In this document: positions 1 through 9,126 of the stretch, piece by piece
Layout: the number at the start of each line of letters is the position of its first letter
Numbering within the stretch: position 1 is the first letter of the stretch
NCBI GenBank assembly: GCA_951640165.1
Contig: OX621255.1
Coordinates: 30,292,001 to 30,356,000 of the forward strand
Length of the DNA: 64,000 nt
DNA from: Pseudoips prasinana
Lineage: Eukaryota; Arthropoda; Insecta; Lepidoptera; Nolidae
Direction: 5' to 3'
The notes under the pieces: model-generated
Told to the model about the DNA's origin: nothing
The model's database searches: none
The model's input: the letters and a program-made list of their open reading frames with translations, nothing else
Made by a program: the position numbers and the translations under genes

Positions 1-540
1 TTCTCGCGGACCAAGTTTATATATGGCTCTTACAGCTTAGTTTAGTGTAGTTTAGTATCATATTATAAAAATTGTACCTTTCATTTTAAGATGGATACAA
101 TGTATCAAATGCTTATTGAATAGATTATTATTATTAAAAAGATGCAACAGAATGCTACTGAAAGTAAATGTAAACGCAGCTTTACAATACAGTTCGAACC
201 ACCTCCATATGTCTGTAAAATGTCATTAGAGCCAGCTGTCTGTAATCAACGCTTCAACTCTGATATTAATTTTTGCCATTCCCTTTGTAAGCATTGTTAA
301 AGGAAATTCTTTCTTTGTACGCCAGAATCTTTAATTTGGGGAGCAAACATTTTTTTTGTTGGCATGTATTGTTCATTGCAGATGTCATCGAACAGGCTGT
401 TTATGTTATGAGTTGTAGGAATGAAGGAGGATGAAATACGTAATATAAATATATTAATTTCACAACAATGGCAATGTCTGCTATACAGTATGGCAATACT
501 GCTACCTTCTGGGCACACTGGTTTTTAGTGATAAGACCTC
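1..540. other. Unassigned AT-rich DNA
   Basis: No gene or family recognised. A 73-codon minus-strand open stretch at 297-518 has no recognisable motif or splice context. Confidence 0.4.
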
Positions 541-766
541 TCATCATTACAGCTGAAAGAAGTCCACTGCTGGACAAGACTCATCTTGGGGGAAATGCTA
601 TATAATCGCCACGCTTGGCAGACGGGTTGGCGATCGCAGTAAGATGGTCATAATACTCAGAGGAGGCTCCCTACCTCTGGTGGCTATTCCTTCGAGTTGA
701 CCTCAACGTCCCCATGAGATGAGATGGAGTGATAATATTGATATTCGCCGCCGTCTCCACACATTA
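541..766 (-). repeat. Interspersed retroelement 3' fragment, family J
   Basis: Reads, in reverse, as a common lepidopteran repeat whose 3' end contains the phrase GTCCAGCAGTGGAC followed by GGCTG and an ATGATG-like tail; here the mirrored phrase GTCCACTGCTGGAC is at about 560. A conserved segment naming the 'cgccacgcttggcagacggg' block is shared with copies at 1203-1460, 2085-2275, 35475-35720 and 55915-56040. No ORF; probably a non-autonomous retroelement or a LINE 3' UTR. Confidence 0.6.
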
Positions 767-1022
767 AAATAAGTTGATTGACTAATTTGTATTTACAGCT
801 TTGTTTTTTTTTGTTATAAAATGTACTTCTTTGACTACATATTGATGTCCTATATATCTAATATTAATTTATAATCCACATATATTTTTCAATAATCAGT
901 TAAAATGCAGAATATTGAGAAAAACTCCCACATGACACGCGTTGAAAAGTCGCACAACGGGGTTCAGAGGCTTTGATATCTTACGCATTTTGTTGAGGTG
1001 CAGTTGTGTGCTAATTTTATTA

Positions 1023-1201
1023 TCACCCTAATATTATAAAGGCGAAAATTTGGGAGCATGTGACTGTGTTAGTGTGTATGTTTGTTACTTCTTAACGTCT
1101 AAACGCCTGGAGGTATTTTAATAAAATTTGGTATGGAGTTAGCTAACACTGGATTAACATGTAGGCTATAATGTATAAAGTTTAACGCGGGACACAGCTA
1201 G
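1023..1201 (+). mobile_element. Non-autonomous Helitron, TCCTACTAATATTATAAA family
   Basis: Starts with TC just before CTAATATTATAAAGGCGAAA and ends ACAGCTAG followed by T, as expected for a Helitron (5' TC, 3' CTRR, no target duplication). The 3' hairpin (CGCGG...CCGCG in other copies) has been deleted down to CGCGGGACACAGCTAG. No coding capacity. Confidence 0.75.
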
Positions 1202-1202
1202 T

Positions 1203-1460
1203 AAATAAATAAATATAGAAACTGTGTGACTGCCGGCAAAGAATATCAGCTCCCCATTTCATCCCGTCGGGGAAGTAGAAGTTGACCCGAGAAAATACCT
1301 CCCAGAGAACGGACTGATGATCGGCAACCCTCCTGCAAAGCGTGGCGATAATGGCATATCCAAATTATGGTCTCAACTCTTTTGTAGAAATCTTTTGGCG
1401 ATGGACAAAGGCCGTCCAGTAGTGGAAGTCATTCGGCTGAAATGATGTAATATAGATTGG
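1203..1460 (+). repeat. Interspersed retroelement fragment, family J
   Basis: Full-length-looking copy of the same family as 541-766 in the opposite orientation: a head with 'catcccgtcgggg', a middle 'gcgtggcgataatggcata', and a 3' end with GTCCAGTAGTGGA then TTCGGCTGAAATGATG. Confidence 0.6.
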
Positions 1461-1463
1461 CAA

Positions 1464-2084
1464 CAAAAAAACATAAAACTGTCTTAAAATTTTATTGCAT
1501 ATTACCGATTTGAACAATATTTATTTGAAACCATTCTGTAAGAATTTTTTAAAGATTAAAAAAAAAAGATATTTTGTGACAAACAAAAAAAAATCAAAAG
1601 GAAATATAACGGTTTTTAACAGACTTCAAAGACTCCTTGTCTTTTGAGTTCTGTTAAAAACCACAATGTGTAGGAAGTTCCTTGGATTGCCTCAGGCGTT
1701 TCAAACAGAATTAAACATTAATATTGTTCACAATGGATATCATTGCTGATCAGTTTTCAGAGGCTCTTTAATATATATTTTTTTTCACTTTGGTGCCGAA
1801 TACTGAATTTAATAATAACCATATTATTAACAACGAGCCGCTGACAGAATGTTCCAGACAAGTGGCGATCAAATGGATGACGTACTTTTGAATTAACGTT
1901 GAATTTTAACAATATTTTAATTTATTATTTATCCTACTAACAAATAATCTCATTAAGAACGATCATCATCATCATCTTGTCCCCACTAATATGCTAGTGG
2001 GTATGGTTTCCGCACTTAGTCCCGATGTGGACCATTGTACGTGACATTAAGAACGATATTATTATGTCACATTATCAGCCTGAA
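1464..2084. other. AT-rich spacer with a short fold-back
   Basis: No gene. At 1611-1663 an imperfect inverted repeat of about 23 bp per arm (GGTTTTTAACAGACT and its mirror) encloses a 5-nt loop. A short (ATC)n run lies near 1962. Otherwise nothing recognised. Confidence 0.5.
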
Positions 2085-2275
2085 ATCGTCCACTGCAGAA
2101 CATAGGCCTTCACCAAAGGTTTCTTTAACGTTGCCTTTTGGAAGGGCCATAGTCACCGCGCTTGGCATGCAAGTTGGCGACCGCAGTTAAGTGGTAGATA
2201 GTACACAGATGGCGCAGCTGCCCGACAACCTACTGATGGACCGGTGAGAGCATCTGGCTATGGACGCCAAGAATG
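2085..2275 (-). repeat. Interspersed retroelement fragment, family J
   Basis: Diverged copy of family J: TCAGCCTGAAATCGTCCACT followed by a region with the cgcgcttggcatgcaagttg block. Confidence 0.55.
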
Positions 2276-2279
2276 ATAA

Positions 2280-2476
2280 TTAATCTGTATGTATGTCCGG
2301 GCTAAACTCAAAAAGTACTGCATGGATTTACTTCAAATTTTGCATGAATATTACTAATAGGTCGGGTCAATATATACATACATATTATCACGCTATCACT
2401 TACGGGGGACGAGCTGTGATAATTTATAAAGTTTAACGCGGGTAATATGATAATAATGCCCCGCGGGCACAGCTAG
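2280..2476 (+). mobile_element. Non-autonomous Helitron, second subfamily
   Basis: Contains 'cgggctaaactcaaaaagta', 'attatcacgctatcac' and ends CACAGCTAG. The 3' hairpin arms CGCGGG and CCCCGCGG are separated by an extra AT-rich stretch. Same subfamily as 20400-20724, 32029-32341 and 32556-32815; the 5' end is truncated. Confidence 0.7.
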
Positions 2477-3094
2477 TTAACAATAATATCCTATACATCT
2501 TTTCAACCATTCTGGTCTCCTACCGATGACATTCCCCATCTGATGCTCACTCGAATGAGAGGTCAGCGTCTTTTCGTATTAACGTAGAGCGACAATTCCG
2601 CAAAACGTGCCTAAAAATTATCACTCACTGCTCTCAACGTCAAGAACCACTCAGAGTCGAGGTACCAGCGGTGCTCTCCGGCGCGGTCACTTAGTTCGTA
2701 GTTATGTATGGCTAGATGGCTAGAGCCTACGCTTGTCTATTTTGTCGAAGAAGTCGCGATGGGCCACTTGTTCTTTTAATAACATCAAATCTACTATTAT
2801 GGTAAATAAGCCTTATATATCTTCATGGATTTGATGTACATATTATTATGATAATGATAGTTAAATAACATGAAATTACTATCTATAGTTTTAACCATAT
2901 GTGGCTATATGGCTAGGGCCTGTGTCTCTATTGCCCGATGAAGCAGAAGCCTCCTAAGGTCACTATTAAACGTCAATTTTAAAAGAGAAACATTGCTCCT
3001 TTTTAAAATATAAAAGCCCTATTTATCTAGTAACTATAATGAAGAAAGTTTAAACTTTTGTATGCATAGTAAAGATTTTAATCTTAAAAACTCT
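2477..3094. other. Unassigned DNA with a diverged internal direct repeat
   Basis: Two related segments start with TATGTATGGCTAGATGGCTA (about 2703) and TATGTGGCTATATGGCTAGG (about 2889), each followed by a GTCTATT/CTCTATT block and a GAAG-rich block. No ORF or known family. Confidence 0.4.
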
Positions 3095-3297
3095 TCATAT
3101 AAAGATTCCTTCGCCAAACAGAAAGTAATAAGTCCAAAACATGCCGAGCTCGCCTAACTTAATCAATTTGCGCAGTTCAGGAGTTTCTGTAAAAATGTGG
3201 ATCGATCGAGCGCGAAATGGATTCAATTTAATGTAACGATGTCTTACCTATGAATACTGCAACGAGTAGGAACACCAGACGGTTGGATTTAGGAGGA
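3095..3297 (-). CDS. Candidate pair of host exons, 3' end of an unknown gene
   Basis: On the minus strand an acceptor (ctctgcag) is followed by a 50-bp segment (3297-3248), a donor GTAAGA, a 61-bp intron-like gap ending tttttacag, and a 92-bp segment (3186-3095) ending in TGA. The two join in frame: a hydrophobic run (NRLVFLLVAVFI) followed by ETPELRKLIKLGELGMF and a Phe/Tyr-rich end. No start codon is in frame in the first segment, so an upstream exon would be needed. I do not recognise the protein. The in-phase join and good splice signals are what can be seen; that it is a real gene is inference. Confidence 0.28.
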
Positions 3298-4032
3298 CTG
3301 CAGAGAACGAGCGGTAGTTATGCATTTTTCAATACAACCCAATGGAATATTAATAATAAATGAGAAATTATAAGTCACCCATTTCTTTATGGGCCACATG
3401 ATAAAATTTATAATTTTATAACGAGGCAACAGGAAAATGGGATATCATCTAATACTTAAAGTATTTCGTCTTTTTTACAATATCAACTAAATATTCTATA
3501 GAAAGTAAATATCTACAATTATCTTAACTTGTCCTTCGTCTTTATACGTTGCCACCTAATTTACTAAAAAAAGGAAATTATTTGGATTAGGTTAGAACTG
3601 TGACCATCTACATACACCATTGTTGGTGAAGATTGGTGGAAAGTTTACAATAATCCCATTTTTTTGGAGCTTTGTGAATTTTTCAGGTGACATAATATGT
3701 CATTTTATAATAAATACAGCAACATTTGTTTGGTACTAGATAATATATCTCAATGATTTTAGGTGAAATAACCACCATGCTGAGTTGTATTTAGAGTGGC
3801 TTACATAGAAGATAACTAGTGACTAAGATAGTCGATAGTAGATCATTCAAACGCTCGTTAATTGTGGCTGCTTAGTCATTTAGATGGCAATGTAAATTTT
3901 TAGAGGCGAATAGTGTTATTAAAAAGAAGTCTGTTTAATTAGCACCCATAATAAATATTATGGCACCTACCATCTGATCCCAAACTAAGCTGCAATCAGA
4001 CAATGGATAAACAGTTATATATTTCTAAATAT
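3298..4032. other. Unassigned AT-rich DNA
   Basis: No gene. A short relic of a SINE 3' end (CATCTGATCCCAAACTAAGC, minus orientation) is at about 3971-3990. Confidence 0.4.
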
Positions 4033-4284
4033 AATAATAATATATATAGGGACAATGTCACACAGATCATCCTAGCCCCAAACTAAGCAAAGCGTATGGG
4101 TACCAGGCGACGATATACATACTTATATAGATAGATAAATACTTAAATACATAGAAAACATCCATGACTCAGAAACAAATATTCGTGCTCATCACACAAA
4201 TATTTGCACTTACCGGGATTCGAACCCAGGACCACCAGCTTCGTAGGCAGGAGCACTACCAACTAGGCTACGGTGACCGTCAAC
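4033..4284 (-). mobile_element. tRNA-derived SINE, family B, near full length
   Basis: On the minus strand it starts GACGGTCACCGTAGCCTAGT with a tRNA-like A-box region, then a B box GGTTCGAATCC, a body with 'aagtatttatctatctatat', a conserved 3' domain (AGCTTTGCTTAGTTTGGGGC; here carrying a substitution) and a (TATT)n-like tail. About 250 bp. A decayed Pol III unit, not a functional tRNA gene. Confidence 0.8.
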
Positions 4285-4285
4285 G

Positions 4286-4430
4286 ACATACGTATTATAG
4301 ATAAACTACACTCAGATACAGAACAAATAATTGTGCTTATCACACAAAGATTTGTCCTAATTGGAAATCAAAGCCAAGACCTCTGGCTTAGTAGTCGGGG
4401 TCACTAACCACTTACCAGTCTCATATTCTA
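4286..4430 (-). mobile_element. tRNA-derived SINE fragment, family C
   Basis: Shows the family C head (gtcactaaccac / cctctggcttag, reverse of a tRNA-like head) and the 'acaaataattgtgcttatca' body. Directly abuts the family B copy and lacks the 3' domain. Confidence 0.6.
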
Positions 4431-4496
4431 CACCTCGAGATAGCATTTTTTTATTAAGCCAGTATGATCCATACCCATGTACTTTTATCATTGTAT

Positions 4497-4763
4497 AATA
4501 ATATAAAAATAATATTCTGGGACATTATTCACACACTGTCATCTGATCCCAAACTAAGCAGAGCTTGTGCTATGGAAACCAGATAACTGATATACTACAT
4601 ATAATTTTTTTTTTGTAAATACATACTTATATAGATAATTTACACACAGACTCAGGACAAACGGACATGTTCAACACAAATATTTGTCCCGGGTGGGAAT
4701 CGAACCCACGACCTCTGCCGTGAAAGGCAGTATATCTACCAACCACGCCAACAGGCCCGTCAT
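4497..4763 (-). mobile_element. tRNA-derived SINE, family A, near full length
   Basis: Minus-strand head GACGGGCCTGTTGGCGTGGT, B box GGTTCGATTCC, body GTCCTGAGTCTG..., 3' domain CAAGCTCTGCTTAGTTTGGG and TAAT-rich tail. About 265 bp. Family A and B share the overall plan and a related 3' domain but differ in head and body. Confidence 0.8.
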
Positions 4764-5186
4764 TATATATATCGGACTTGCACCGACTAAGAGAAGAAGA
4801 CAGCGATCTGTTCGTGGCATAGTCGCTGTGCTTCATTGACAGAAGTTGGCAATCCGGTACGAACAACCAAAGCACTCCGAGAGACAATTTCCTTCAAAAT
4901 TCATGGTATCAATACTGTATCTAACTCGAGAGCCGTCGCGACGCGATCTCTTTTATTATTCAGAATGCAAAGTGTCTTATTTGTGTAAATAATACATACC
5001 TTATATCCCTTGTTTATATGTTTACTTACGTGGAGGAAGCATATTAAATGAATATGGAGGTATTTTGGAAGGACGTAAAAATACGTCACGTCATTTGAAA
5101 AGTTACTCAACCGAGGGCGGGAAACACCGCGTCTCATAACTTTGCCTTCGTTATTTTCGGATAATATCAGGCGTTGTTTAAGTCTA

Positions 5187-5347
5187 CATCATAACAGCTG
5201 TAAATCGTCCACTGCTGGACAAAACCTCCCCCTTTTAGTGCTAATGTAATTTAACAGTTATCTGGTTTCCATAGTACAAGCTCTGCTTAGTTTGGGATCA
5301 GATGGTGTGTGAATAATGTCCCAGGATAGTATTATTATAATATTATT
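5187..5347 (+). mobile_element. SINE A 3' fragment beside a family J scrap
   Basis: 5187-5235 has the GTCCACTGCTGGACAAAACC phrase of a retroelement tail in reverse. 5250-5347 is the 3' half of SINE A (AGTTATCTGGTTTCCATAGT through the (ATT)n tail). Confidence 0.6.
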
Positions 5348-5442
5348 AGGCAAGACGCATAACCAATAAGATATATTATTTGACTGATTTTCTTAAAATT
5401 ATCTAAATGTAACAAATCGGCAACATGAAATAAATTTAAAAA

Positions 5443-5579
5443 AGACACATACTGGACATCTGGCTACCCCAATCTGTCAAATTTATTTTATAGATTTTCA
5501 ATTTTATCACAATAGCATAAGGTTCACATTCAATTGGGAAAATTTGACAAATTAGGGTAGCTTGATGTGCTGGCGTATT
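5443..5579. mobile_element. Palindromic MITE M1 (TA target, mariner-like)
   Basis: About 137-bp near-palindrome. The right end matches the family terminus (GATGTGCTGGCGT...) next to TA; the left end is diverged. The inner arms carry CTACCCCAATCTGTCAAATT and its complement. The family is described under 12274-12408. Confidence 0.7.
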
Positions 5580-5720
5580 TACCATTAAACACTAATCAGG
5601 TTTTTCTACTGACTGCTAACTCCTCGCCGACCTAATTTATTGTATATTATATAAGTCTTGCACTGATAGAATCGGTACACATATGACACCTAAACTAACG
5701 TGTGTTCTCTATATTTATCT

Positions 5721-6088
5721 CTAGCTGTGCCCCGCGATTTTACCCGCGTTAAACTTTATAAATGATAGCCTATATGTTAATCCAGTGTGTCAGGTGTCAG
5801 CTAACTCCATACCGAATTTCATTAAAATCGCTCCAGCCGTTAAGACGTGAAGAAGTAGCAAATATAATTATACACTCACAAACTTTCGCCTTTATAATAT
5901 TAGCTTTGCCACGCGGTTTACCAGCGTTAAAGTTTATAAATTATAGCCTATGTGTTATTCGGATATATAAGCTATATATTACTACAAAATTTCATCAAAA
6001 TCCGTCCGGTAGTTTTTGCGTGAAGAAGTAACAAACAAACACACTCACAAACTCACAAATTTTCACCTTTATAATATTAGTATGATTA
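5721..6088 (-). mobile_element. Two adjacent non-autonomous Helitrons
   Basis: First copy starts CTAGCTGTGCCCCGCG at 5721 (reverse 3' end); a second, lacking its CTA, starts about 5903 and ends with the reverse of a 5' TC...CTAATATTATAAA terminus near 6088. Both include the 'atttcatcaaaatccgtcc'-type core and 'gaagtaacaaac' block typical of this family. Confidence 0.7.
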
Positions 6089-7016
6089 CAAATTTATCGA
6101 CTCAAATGTAAAATGACATTTGAATCACAAAGATAAAACAATTCTTCATTAGTAAGGCCGCAAAATTTTATAATGAATTAAATAATTATTATTCAAATTG
6201 AAATCTGGCCTCATTATACGATCTCGAACGGATTAACATAATCTTATTTATTCATTACATAAAATTAAATTCAATACGGAATAAAACCGCTGAATGACTT
6301 CCGCAAAAATATATAAAAGGAAGAAAAATAAAAGATTGAATAAATTCGAGTTAGCCAATTGTAAAAGTTTGTGGGGAGAGAAGTTTTTATCTCGGAACGT
6401 TTTTTCTCAACTCTTTTTGGTTTGTCGAGATTGTGTTCAGATGAATTGTATTTGGGTAATCTTCAGCTACTCGTGTTTCTTCTTATCACTTTTCCACTGG
6501 ACAGGTTGAGTCCCCGAATCATAATTATGTTCATAGATATAGAGTAAATAGATCGGGTGACGGTTGGAATGAGACGTGAATTCATAGTAATAAGTCGAGA
6601 GATGCATCGATTTCTACACTCACATGGAGATAGCATAAGTTGCCGACGCGATTCGGTTATATTCATTTTTTATATAATCATTAATGTACACACGGAAAAG
6701 GAATCCAAAAAAGAAATTGTAAAAGTAAATAACATGTACAAAGGTACTGCTTATTTCAATGAAATTTCTTCCAGCAGACCCGCGAGAGGAGAAATTAAAA
6801 GAAATATAACATAGCGTGTGTAGTTCCTAGAATTACATATATACATACACTACATACTAATATAAATAAATACTTATAAAATACAAAGATAAATATATAT
6901 ACATGCATATACATATGTAAATTGCAATGTTGTTTATTTTCCCAAATAAAGTAAAATAAAATAAAATAAACTAGGATGAGGAAGACAGATGCTTTGACAC
7001 GATTTTTAAATATAGA
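6089..7016. other. Unassigned AT-rich DNA
   Basis: No recognisable gene. An (AAATA)n low-complexity run is at about 6944-6970. The open frames here (6294-6509, 6557-6814 and the opposite strand) have no motif and no splice context. Confidence 0.4.
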
Positions 7017-7185
7017 CTAGCTGTGCCCCGCGGTGTTACCCGCGTTAAGTTTAATAAATTTTCTTTGCTATAAACCTCACCGAGCCCGCGACCTTTCCAA
7101 CGAAAGCAAAACCGTGGAAATCGGTTCGTGCGTTCTGGAGTTATAGCGTCAGGAAGGAAAACCCGACTTATTTTTATATAGTAGA
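7017..7185 (-). mobile_element. Non-autonomous Helitron, TCTACTATATAAAAATAAG family, copy 1
   Basis: Runs from CTAG at 7017 (reverse 3' end; hairpin CCGCGGTGTTACCCGCG) to TCTACTATATAAAAATAAG read in reverse at 7185. 169 bp. The core contains 'cctttccaacgaaagc' and 'tcggttcgtgcgttctgg'. It abuts copy 2 with no spacer. Confidence 0.8.
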
Positions 7186-7354
7186 CTAGCTGTGCCCCGC
7201 GGTGTTACTCGCGTTAAATTTTATAAATTTTCTTTGCTATAATCCTCACGGAGCCCGAGACCTTTCCAACGAATGCAAACCCGTGGAAATCGGTTCGTGC
7301 GTTCTGGAGTTATAGGGTCAGGAAGGAAAACTCGACTTATTTTTATATAGTAGA
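7186..7354 (-). mobile_element. Non-autonomous Helitron, same family, tandem copy 2
   Basis: Also 169 bp, starting CTAG at 7186 immediately after the last base of copy 1 and ending at 7354. The copies differ at scattered bases. Another copy is at 63757-63924 on the plus strand. Confidence 0.8.
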
Positions 7355-8137
7355 TCATGTTTTACATTGGCGAATGTTAGGGGGAAGAGAATTTCACAAC
7401 CTGACCGCATGAACCGTATAAGAGTAGGAGTAAAAATCATGGCTTAATATACAATACATTTGTACTTGTTAAGCTCACAACTAATTGTAATATTTTGTAG
7501 TTATAATAAGAAATTTGCACATTAAAGTTGTGGATAATGTGTTTGTTGTGCTCAAGTTTAATTCAATTATTCTTGTATCCTGTAATGTTTTGGTGTACAA
7601 TAAAGAGGACTATCTTATCAATTATGTATTAATCTATAAATTTTTCAAGAAGTATCTAATAAACCTTGTTTCAAATTTCGAAAAAACTTACTTGGAAACG
7701 TATGTATAAGTCATCCGTAAATTAAACCGCTCTAAACGAGTAAACATTAAAGAATACTTATTTGAAATATAAACCCATAATATCTATTTACCGAAATTTG
7801 CTATCTTAGAACATTTTTACTTAAATACTAGAGCTGCGCCGCTATTTTATTCTAGTCTACTGCAATAACAAGTCAAATGTAAAAGAAAAACAAAAGCATA
7901 GCCGATCTACAAAGTTACAAATTCTACCAAACACTAAATCTACCATTAATTTAGAGACGTCCGACAGGTGTGTAATGAAATAATGGAAATGAGTTCTGCA
8001 AATGCGGGGATCAGCCAAAATACAAGGGTGGAAGTGGAGCTTTGCCTTCAAGATTATCTGCTTGTGGGTGGAGAATACGCTCAATTAGAAATTCAAACGG
8101 AAATTGCCTTATCTTAACTAATATTTTTTGTTGTTTG
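7355..8137. other. Unassigned AT-rich DNA
   Basis: No gene or known repeat identified. A short phrase near 7832 ('gagctgcgccgc') resembles a decayed Helitron end but is too short to call. Confidence 0.4.
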
Positions 8138-8394
8138 ACGGGCGTATTGGTGTGGTAGGCAAATGCTTGCTTTTCACGCCGGAAGTCGGGGGTTCGATTC
8201 CCACCCAGGACAGACATTTGTCTGCATGAATATGTATGTTTGACCTGAGTCTGGGTGTAATTATCTGTATAAGTATGTATTTAGAAAAGAATAATATTAT
8301 ATGTAGTATATCAGTTATCTGGTTTCCATAGTACAAGCTCTGCTTAGTTTGGGATCAGGCCGTGTGTAAATAATGTCCCAGGATATTATTATTG
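8138..8394 (+). mobile_element. tRNA-derived SINE, family A, near full length
   Basis: Head GACGGGCGTATTGGTGTGGT, B box GGTTCGATTCC at about 8190, body with GACCTGAGTCTGGGTGTAAT, the 3' domain CAAGCTCTGCTTAGTTTGGG and a (ATT)n tail. Not a functional tRNA: the cloverleaf is incomplete. Confidence 0.8.
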
Positions 8395-8452
8395 AAATGT
8401 GAATGTAAGGTTTTGATCAACAATTAATTTATCATAAATTGATAATGAGTAG

Positions 8453-8645
8453 TTGAGGTTGAGAGAGGTTGAGTGTCGTGTCGAGTTATCTCCCCGGGTA
8501 AGAGTCTCGGGGTACTGGCGAGATCGTTCACGAGTACCCAGAGCCTCCGCTACAAGCACTGTGAGGCTGGCTACCGTGGTGGTTACAGTGGGTTCCAGTC
8601 CCACACAACGTGCGACGGCAGTTCCACCACGTAAAAAAAAAAGGT
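8453..8645 (+). repeat. Retroelement 3' fragment ending in poly-A, family L
   Basis: Contains GGGGTACTGGCGAGATCGTT followed by the 'gagtacccagagcc' phrase, and ends 'ccaccacgt' then about ten A. A diverged copy lies in reverse at 55637-55880 and ends the same way. Probably a LINE or SINE 3' end. Confidence 0.5.
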
Positions 8646-8751
8646 TGAGTAGTTATACTGAACAGATCATCATAAATTGATTACTAGGAGTTCAGATGAG
8701 AGCATAGGGTACACTTCATCCGGAAAATAGATTGTTTCCTAGTGATTGTGT

Positions 8752-8964
8752 CTAGCTTCAGCACATTTTCGGGTTCGAATCCCGGTAAGTGCAAATATTT
8801 GTGTGATGAGCACGAACATTTGTATTGAGTCATGGATGTTTTCTATGTATATAAGTATTTATCTATCTATATAAGTATGTATATCGTCTCCTGGTAACCA
8901 AGCTTTGCTTAGTTTGGGGCTAGGATGATCTGTGTGACATTGTCCCTAGATATTATTATTATTT
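8752..8964 (+). mobile_element. tRNA-derived SINE, family B, 5' truncated
   Basis: B box GGTTCGAATCCCGGTAAGTG, body, 3' domain AAGCTTTGCTTAGTTTGGGG and (ATT)n tail; the A-box head is replaced by unrelated sequence. Confidence 0.75.
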
Positions 8965-9058
8965 TGATACAAAACTACAATAAATGGTACAAACGAATGT
9001 CAATATGTCACAAGAAATATCGAAACTATTTGATTAATTGGTCTGTATTTGTTTTCAG

Positions 9059-9123
9059 CTAACAAATCATTTAAAAGCGTCAAATATTACTTTGGCAGAA
9101 GACACAGAGTTTTTAAATATAAG
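9059..9123 (+). CDS. Candidate 65-bp exon bordering the LINE insertion
   Basis: Acceptor-like ttgttttcag at 9049-9058, then 65 bp open in one frame (reads ...ITLAEDTEFLNI), then AAG|GTATGT. The LINE target duplication (AAATATAAGGTA) spans the putative donor, so an AAG|GTAAGA donor also exists on the far side at 11523-11530. No neighbouring exon identified and the peptide is not recognised; could be chance. Confidence 0.2.
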
Positions 9124-9126
9124 GTA

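Noticed and set aside
8138..8215. tRNA gene suggested by A- and B-box-like sequence
   Set aside because: The cloverleaf is incomplete and the sequence continues into the SINE A body and 3' domain shared by several copies. The same applies to heads at 4250, 4740, 14236, 20750, 31540, 50850, 51655 and 57730.
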